In this document: positions 59,136 to 64,000 of the stretch, in pieces
Layout of the letters: every line of letters begins with the position of its first letter
How positions within the stretch are numbered: the stretch's first letter is position 1
The notes under the pieces: model-generated
Told to the model about the DNA's origin: nothing
Seen by the model: the letters and a program-made list of their open reading frames with translations, nothing else
Database searches by the model: none
Position numbers and translations under genes: made by a program
DNA from: Candidatus Symbiopectobacterium sp. NZEC151
GTDB lineage: Bacteria > Pseudomonadota > Gammaproteobacteria > Enterobacterales > Enterobacteriaceae
Assembly (NCBI RefSeq): GCF_025962655.1
Contig: NZ_JAGFPE010000001.1
Location: 558,001 to 622,000 of the forward strand
Length of the DNA stretch: 64,000 nucleotides
Reading direction: 5' to 3'

Positions 59136-62100
59136 ATGATTGAACGCGGTAAATTTCGCTCACTGACGCTGGTCAACTGGAACGGTTTTTTTGCCCGTAC
59201 CTTCGATTTAGACGAATTGGTCACCACGCTGTCCGGCGGTAACGGCGCGGGAAAATCGACGACGATGGCGGCCTTTATCACCGCGCTGATCCCGGATTTG
59301 ACGCTGCTGCATTTCCGTAACACCACCGAGGCGGGTGCCACCAGCGGCTCACGTGATAAAGGGTTGCACGGCAAGCTGCGCGCTGGCGTGTGTTATGCCA
59401 CGTTAGACGTCGTCAATTCCCGCCATCAGCGCGTGCTGGTCGGGGTGCGTCTGCAACAGGTCGCCGGGCGTGATAAGAAGGTCGATATCAAACCCTTCGC
59501 CATCCAAGGGCTGCCCACCACGTTGCAACCGACGCAGGTGCTGACCCAGTCATTGGGCGAACGCCAGGTTAGGGTTTTGACGCTGCAAGAACTGAAAGAG
59601 CGAGTGGAAGAGATGGAGGGCGTGCTGTTCAAACAGTTCAACTCCATTACCGATTACCATGCGCTGATGTTTGATTTGGGCGTGGTGCCTCGTCGGTTAC
59701 GTTCCGCTTCCGATCGCAGTAAATTCTATCGCCTGATTGAAGCTTCTCTGTACGGCGGGATCTCCAGCGCGATTACCCGATCGCTGCGTGATTACCTGCT
59801 GCCGGAAAACAGCGGGGTGCGCAAGGCGTTCCAGGATATGGAAGCGGCACTGCGTGAAAACCGGATGACACTGGAAGCCATCCGGGTGACACAATCGGAT
59901 CGCGATCTGTTCAAACACCTGATTTCGGAAGCCACATCCTACGTGGCCGCCGACTATATGCGCCATGCCAATGAGCGTCGGGTGCATCTGGACGGTGCGC
60001 TGGCGCTGCGTCATGACCTGTTTGGTAGCCGCAAACAGTTGGTGCATGAACAGTACCGTCACGTGGAAATGGCGCGCGAGCTGGCGGAACAAACGGACGC
60101 CGAAAGCGATTTGGAAACCGATCATCAGGCCGCCAGTGACCACCTCAATCTGGTGCAAACGGCGCTGCGTCAGCAGGAAAAGATTGAGCGTTACGACGGC
60201 GATCTGGAAGAGCTGCGCTCGCGTCTGGAAGAGCAGGACATCGTAGTAGAAGAAGCGCGCGAGCTGCTCGAAGAGAACGATGCGCGCGCGCAGGCTGCCG
60301 AGCTGGAAGTGGATGAACTGAAAAGCCAGCTCGCCGACTACCAGCAGGCGCTGGACGTGCAGCAGACCCGGGCGATCCAGTATCAACAGGCGCAACAGGC
60401 ATTGGAGCGTGCTCGTTCCCTGTGTCAGTTGCCGGACTTAACCGCAGATAACGCCGACGAGTGGCTGGAAACCTTCCACGCGCGGGAGCAGGAAGCGACT
60501 GAGCTGTTGCTGCAACTGGAACAAACCCTGAGTGTCTCCGATGCGGCACATAGCCAATTTGAACAAGCCTATCAGTTAGTCTGCAAGATTGTGGGTAACG
60601 TTGCGCGCAGTGAGGCCTGGCAAGCGGCACGTGATGTGCTGCGCGACAGTACCTCCCAGCGCTATCAGGCCGAGCGTGTGCATCCCCTGCGCGGTCGCCT
60701 GGCCGAGCTGGAGCAGCGCCTGCGCGAACAGCAGGAAGCGGAACGCCTGCTGCAAGAGTTTGGTAAACGCTATGGTCAGTCCTGTGAGCCGGAAGACTTA
60801 GACAGCTTGCAGCAGGAACTGGAGGTGAAGATTGAAACCCTCTCTGCGCTGGTTGCGGAAGCCGGGGAGCGCCGTTTGGCGCTGCGTCAGGAACTGGAGC
60901 AGATCCAGCAGCAAATCCAGACATTAACCGCGCGGGCACCGGTGTGGCTGGCGGCGCAGGAAGCCTTGACGCAACTGACCGAACAAAGTGGCGCAACCTT
61001 TGCTGATGGTCAGGAAGTGACCGAGCATTTGCAGCAACTGCTGGAGCGCGAGCGTGAAATCACGGTAGAGCGTGATGATGTGGCGGCCCGCAAGCGTCAC
61101 ATTGACGATCAAATCGAACGCTTAAGTCAGCCGGGTGGTGCAGAAGATCCGCGAATGACCGCGCTGGCAGAACGTTTTGGCGGCGTGTTGCTGTCCGAAA
61201 TTTATGATGACGTTACCCTTGATGATGCGCCGTATTACTCCGCGCTGTACGGGCCGTCACGCCACGGCATCGTTGTCGCCGATTTGTCGCTGGTGCGTGA
61301 TCAGCTTGAAGGGCTGGATGACTGCCCGGAAGATCTCTATCTGATTGAAGGGGATCCGCAATCGTTCGATGACAGCGTGTTCGCGGTAGAAGAGCTGCAA
61401 AAAGCGGTGGTGGTTAAAATCGCCGATCGTCAGTGGCGCTATTCGCGTTTCCCTGAGGTGCCGTTGTTTGGCCGCGCGGCGCGTGAAAATCGACTGGAGA
61501 GCTTGCGTGACGAACGTGAAGCGCTGGCGGAGCAGTACGCTACGCTGTCGTTTGACGTGCAGAAAACCCAACGTTTGCATCAGGCTTTCAGCCGTTTTAT
61601 CGGTTCTCACCTGGCTATTGCGTTCGATAACGATCCTGAGGCGGCGCTGCGCCCCTTGAGTTCACGGCGCGGAGAGTTGGACCGCGCCATCAACAATTTT
61701 GATGCAGAAAACCAGCAGCAACGTCAGCAATACGATCAGGCCAAAGAGTGCGTTTCACTGCTGAACCGCCTGATCCCGCGCGTCAGCCTGCTGTGTGATG
61801 ATACGTTGCACGACCGGATCGAAGAGATTCGCGACGAGCTGGATGCCGCAGAAGAGTCCGCACACTTTATTGCACAGCACGGTGCGTCGCTGGTGAAACT
61901 GGAACCGCTGGTGGCGGTGCTGCAAAGCGATCCACAGCAGCATGAACAACTGCGGGCGCAGTACACCCAGGCACAAAGCGCACAGCGTCAGGCTAAACAG
62001 CAGGCGTTTGCCATAACGGAAGTGGTGCAACGGCGAGCCCACTTCGGCTATAGCGACTCAGCGGACATGCTGGGTGAAAATGCCGATTTGAATGACAAAT

Positions 62101-63575
62101 TGCGTCAACGGTTAGAGCAGGCAGAAACCGAGCGTACCCGTTCGCGTGAGCAACTGCGCCAGCAGCAGGCACAGTTAACGCAGTACAGCCAGGTGCAGGC
62201 GTCGTTGCGCAGCGCGCATGAAGCCAAAAATGAGATGCACAAAGAGCTTATTCAGGAGTTGCAGGAGATCGGCGTGCGCGCGGATGCGGATGCCGAAGCG
62301 CGCGCCCGCACCCGCCGGGATGAATTGCATGCCGCCCTGAGTGCCAACCGCACGCGCCGTAACCAGTTGGAGAAGCAGATTACCTTCTGTGAAGCGGAAA
62401 TGGATGGTTTGCAGAAGAAATTGCGCAAGGTGGAGCGCGATTACCACCAACTGCGTGAACAGGTGGTAACGGCGAAAGCGGGCTGGTGTGCCGTGATGCG
62501 GCTGGTGAAGGATAATGGCGTGGAGCGCCGTTTGCACCGACGCGAACTGGCCTACATGGACGCAGACGAATTGCGTTCTATGTCGGATAAGGCGTTGGGA
62601 GCATTGCGACTGGCGGTTGCGGATAATGAACATCTGCGCGACGTACTGCGTGCTTCGGAAGATCCGAAGCGGCCTGAGCGCAAAGTGCAGTTCTATATCG
62701 CTGTCTATCAGCATCTGCGTGAACGTATTCGTCAGGACATTATTCGCACCGATGACCCGGTTGAAGCCATCGAGCAGATGGAAATTGAACTTAACCGTCT
62801 GACGGAAGAGCTGACCGCGCGTGAAAAAATGTTGGCGATCAGTTCCAAGAGCGTGGCGAATATTATCCGTAAAACCATTCAGCGTGAGCAAAACCGCATT
62901 CGCATGCTGAACCAGGGCTTGCAGGCAGTCGCGTTCGGGCAGGTGAAAAGCGTGCGTTTGAACGTCAACGTACGCGAAACGCACACTACGTTGCTCAATG
63001 TGCTCTCGGAACAGCAAGAGATGCATCAGGATCTGTTCAGCAGCAACCGATTGACCTTCTCGGAAGCGCTGGCGAAACTTTACCAACGCCTCAACCCTGA
63101 AGTGGATATGGGTCAGCGCACGCCGCAAACCATCGGTGAGGAGTTGCTCGATTACCGCAACTACCTTGAGATGGAAGTGGAGGTCAATCGCGGTGCCGAT
63201 GGCTGGTTGCGTGCAGAAAGCGGTGCGCTCTCCACCGGTGAAGCGATCGGGACCGGGATGTCGATTCTGGTGATGGTGGTGCAGAGCTGGGAAGATGAAT
63301 CCAAGCGCCTGCGCGGCAAAGATATTATCCCTTGTCGTTTGCTGTTCCTCGATGAAGCCGCGCGTCTGGATGCGAAATCCATCGCCACATTATTCGAGCT
63401 GTGCGAACGGTTGGAAATGCAGTTGGTGATTGCCGCACCGGAAAATATCAGTCCGGAAAAAGGCACCACCTACAAGCTGGTACGTAAAGTGTTCCAGAAT
63501 CAGGAGCATGTGCACGTGGTTGGACTGCGCGGTTTTGGCAGTGAGAATGAAACGCCGCAGGTGCAGGCATCGTAG
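59136..63575 (+). CDS. mukB: Chromosome partition ATPase MukB
   Basis: SMC-like ATPase of 1479 residues (E. coli 1486). N-terminal head with Walker [11 protein letters not shown] (about 33-42), a first coiled-coil arm (about 240-660), the hinge (about 665-805, [18 protein letters not shown]), the returning arm (about 830-1190), and the C-terminal head with signature [11 protein letters not shown] (near 1365) and Walker [13 protein letters not shown] (near 1400). Forms MukBEF with the two upstream genes. Terminator follows. Confidence 0.98.
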   Translation: MIERGKFRSLTLVNWNGFFARTFDLDELVTTLSGGNGAGKSTTMAAFITALIPDLTLLHFRNTTEAGATSGSRDKGLHGKLRAGVCYATLDVVNSRHQRVLVGVRLQQVAGRDKKVDIKPFAIQGLPTTLQPTQVLTQSLGERQVRVLTLQELKERVEEMEGVLFKQFNSITDYHALMFDLGVVPRRLRSASDRSKFYRLIEASLYGGISSAITRSLRDYLLPENSGVRKAFQDMEAALRENRMTLEAIRVTQSDRDLFKHLISEATSYVAADYMRHANERRVHLDGALALRHDLFGSRKQLVHEQYRHVEMARELAEQTDAESDLETDHQAASDHLNLVQTALRQQEKIERYDGDLEELRSRLEEQDIVVEEARELLEENDARAQAAELEVDELKSQLADYQQALDVQQTRAIQYQQAQQALERARSLCQLPDLTADNADEWLETFHAREQEATELLLQLEQTLSVSDAAHSQFEQAYQLVCKIVGNVARSEAWQAARDVLRDSTSQRYQAERVHPLRGRLAELEQRLREQQEAERLLQEFGKRYGQSCEPEDLDSLQQELEVKIETLSALVAEAGERRLALRQELEQIQQQIQTLTARAPVWLAAQEALTQLTEQSGATFADGQEVTEHLQQLLEREREITVERDDVAARKRHIDDQIERLSQPGGAEDPRMTALAERFGGVLLSEIYDDVTLDDAPYYSALYGPSRHGIVVADLSLVRDQLEGLDDCPEDLYLIEGDPQSFDDSVFAVEELQKAVVVKIADRQWRYSRFPEVPLFGRAARENRLESLRDEREALAEQYATLSFDVQKTQRLHQAFSRFIGSHLAIAFDNDPEAALRPLSSRRGELDRAINNFDAENQQQRQQYDQAKECVSLLNRLIPRVSLLCDDTLHDRIEEIRDELDAAEESAHFIAQHGASLVKLEPLVAVLQSDPQQHEQLRAQYTQAQSAQRQAKQQAFAITEVVQRRAHFGYSDSADMLGENADLNDKLRQRLEQAETERTRSREQLRQQQAQLTQYSQVQASLRSAHEAKNEMHKELIQELQEIGVRADADAEARARTRRDELHAALSANRTRRNQLEKQITFCEAEMDGLQKKLRKVERDYHQLREQVVTAKAGWCAVMRLVKDNGVERRLHRRELAYMDADELRSMSDKALGALRLAVADNEHLRDVLRASEDPKRPERKVQFYIAVYQHLRERIRQDIIRTDDPVEAIEQMEIELNRLTEELTAREKMLAISSKSVANIIRKTIQREQNRIRMLNQGLQAVAFGQVKSVRLNVNVRETHTTLLNVLSEQQEMHQDLFSSNRLTFSEALAKLYQRLNPEVDMGQRTPQTIGEELLDYRNYLEMEVEVNRGADGWLRAESGALSTGEAIGTGMSILVMVVQSWEDESKRLRGKDIIPCRLLFLDEAARLDAKSIATLFELCERLEMQLVIAAPENISPEKGTTYKLVRKVFQNQEHVHVVGLRGFGSENETPQVQAS

Positions 63576-63600
63576 CGATAACCCTATGACGTAACGTGCA

Positions 63601-63628
63601 GAGGCCGTGTTAAACGGCCTCTTTTTTT
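63601..63628 (+). terminator. mukB terminator
   Basis: GAGGCCG (63601-63607), 7-base loop, CGGCCTC (63615-63621), TTTTTTT. Ends the cmoM-mukFEB operon. Confidence 0.94.
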
Positions 63629-63904
63629 GTCTCTCTATTTCCCTTTTTTGCGCCGTACACATGACGGACCAGTGAAATAATCCTGCGGGAAGTGGCGCAA
63701 AAAACGTTGTCTCTTTATATACTAACTGTGATGATGAGCGAATAATTAAAGTGGCAAGTCATCTCACCGTTTTGCGCTATTTTATAACAATCAGTTTCTG
63801 CATAACGTGTGTTGGGGAGTCATATCCATTGGACCTTGTGGCTTTCATTGCCGATAAAAATATCGTGGCTGATATCGCGTTTATTGAATACAGGGGATAA
63901 ATGG
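63629..63904 (+). other. mukB-ldtD intergenic region
   Basis: 276 bases, about 330 with the stretch before the mukB terminator. Should carry the ldtD promoter; TTTATATACTAA near 63713-63724 is the most promoter-like sequence. No gene seen. Confidence 0.45.
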
Positions 63905-64000
63905 ATGTTGTTATGTGAGCAAAAAGCGCAGAGCACGCTGTGCCGTGTTGGCACGCTGTGGGCCTTGGGCCTGTTTTCTTTCTGTTCGTTGTCGGCAACC
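63905..64000 (+). CDS. ldtD: LdtD (YcbB), L,D-transpeptidase, first 32 codons
   Basis: An open frame from ATG 63905 to the window edge: MLLCEQKAQSTLCRVGTLWA then LGLFSFCSLSAT, a basic start followed by a hydrophobic signal-peptide core. AGGGG lies eight bases before it; the ATG at 63901 closes after five codons. In E. coli mukB is followed by ldtD, which also begins MLL and has a signal peptide, and makes 3-3 peptidoglycan crosslinks. Identity rests on position and the signal sequence only. Confidence 0.6.
   Translation, partial: MLLCEQKAQSTLCRVGTLWALGLFSFCSLSAT

Noticed and set aside
62175-63128. 317-codon minus-strand frame inside mukB
   Set aside because: Shadow of the Gln/Glu/Arg-rich coiled coil; no independent support.

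Overview
The window is a stretch of chromosome from a motile, facultatively anaerobic enterobacterium of the order Enterobacterales. Nearly every gene has a close Escherichia coli counterpart, but the order and the extra genes (two chemoreceptors, a citrate/malate-type carrier, a catechol-type siderophore importer) fit the Pectobacteriaceae (Dickeya, Pectobacterium, Brenneria and relatives) better than E. coli. The genus is an inference. There is no rRNA, tRNA, CRISPR array, prophage or intact insertion sequence.

Layout. Bases 1-23800 follow the E. coli 20-minute order: cydD (partial), trxB, lrp, ftsK, lolA, rarA, serS, a YcaD-type transporter, pflA, pflB, focA, ycaO, serC, aroA, cmk, rpsA, ihfB. 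Bases 24000-47900 are a second block. It begins with a chemoreceptor, then the complete histidine operon on the minus strand (promoter, leader peptide hisL, attenuator, hisGDCBHAFI), then yeeZ, a second chemoreceptor, a 2HCT-family carrier, ycgR, plaP, sbcB, an AT-rich toxin-antitoxin-like pair, a four-gene iron-siderophore ABC importer and yeeX. In E. coli, his, yeeZ, plaP, sbcB and yeeX lie together in the 44-45 minute region with the same relative orientations, so this block is a relocated, inverted piece of that region carrying extra genes. From 48156 the 20-minute order resumes: comEC, msbA, lpxK, ycaR, kdsB, ycbJ, elyC, cmoM, mukF, mukE, mukB and the first codons of ldtD.

How the genes work together. 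The window covers anaerobic pyruvate and formate metabolism (pflA, pflB, focA), shikimate and serine synthesis (serC, aroA), histidine synthesis, lipid A/LPS export and Kdo supply (msbA, lpxK, kdsB), chromosome segregation (ftsK, mukFEB) and lipoprotein transport (lolA). The second block adds a motility layer: both chemoreceptors and ycgR are preceded by flagellar sigma-28-like promoters, that of ycgR being almost perfect.

The least ordinary signals are a 22-base tandem repeat before serC whose units keep a small stem by compensating changes; the AT-rich toxin-like operon at 42.6-43.4 kb with a palindrome near its start; a short leader ORF overlapping the plaP start; a 17-base perfect inverted repeat between pflB and pflA; and a 21-base palindrome between elyC and cmoM. 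No clearly new multi-gene system is visible; these small elements are the best candidates for undescribed biology.
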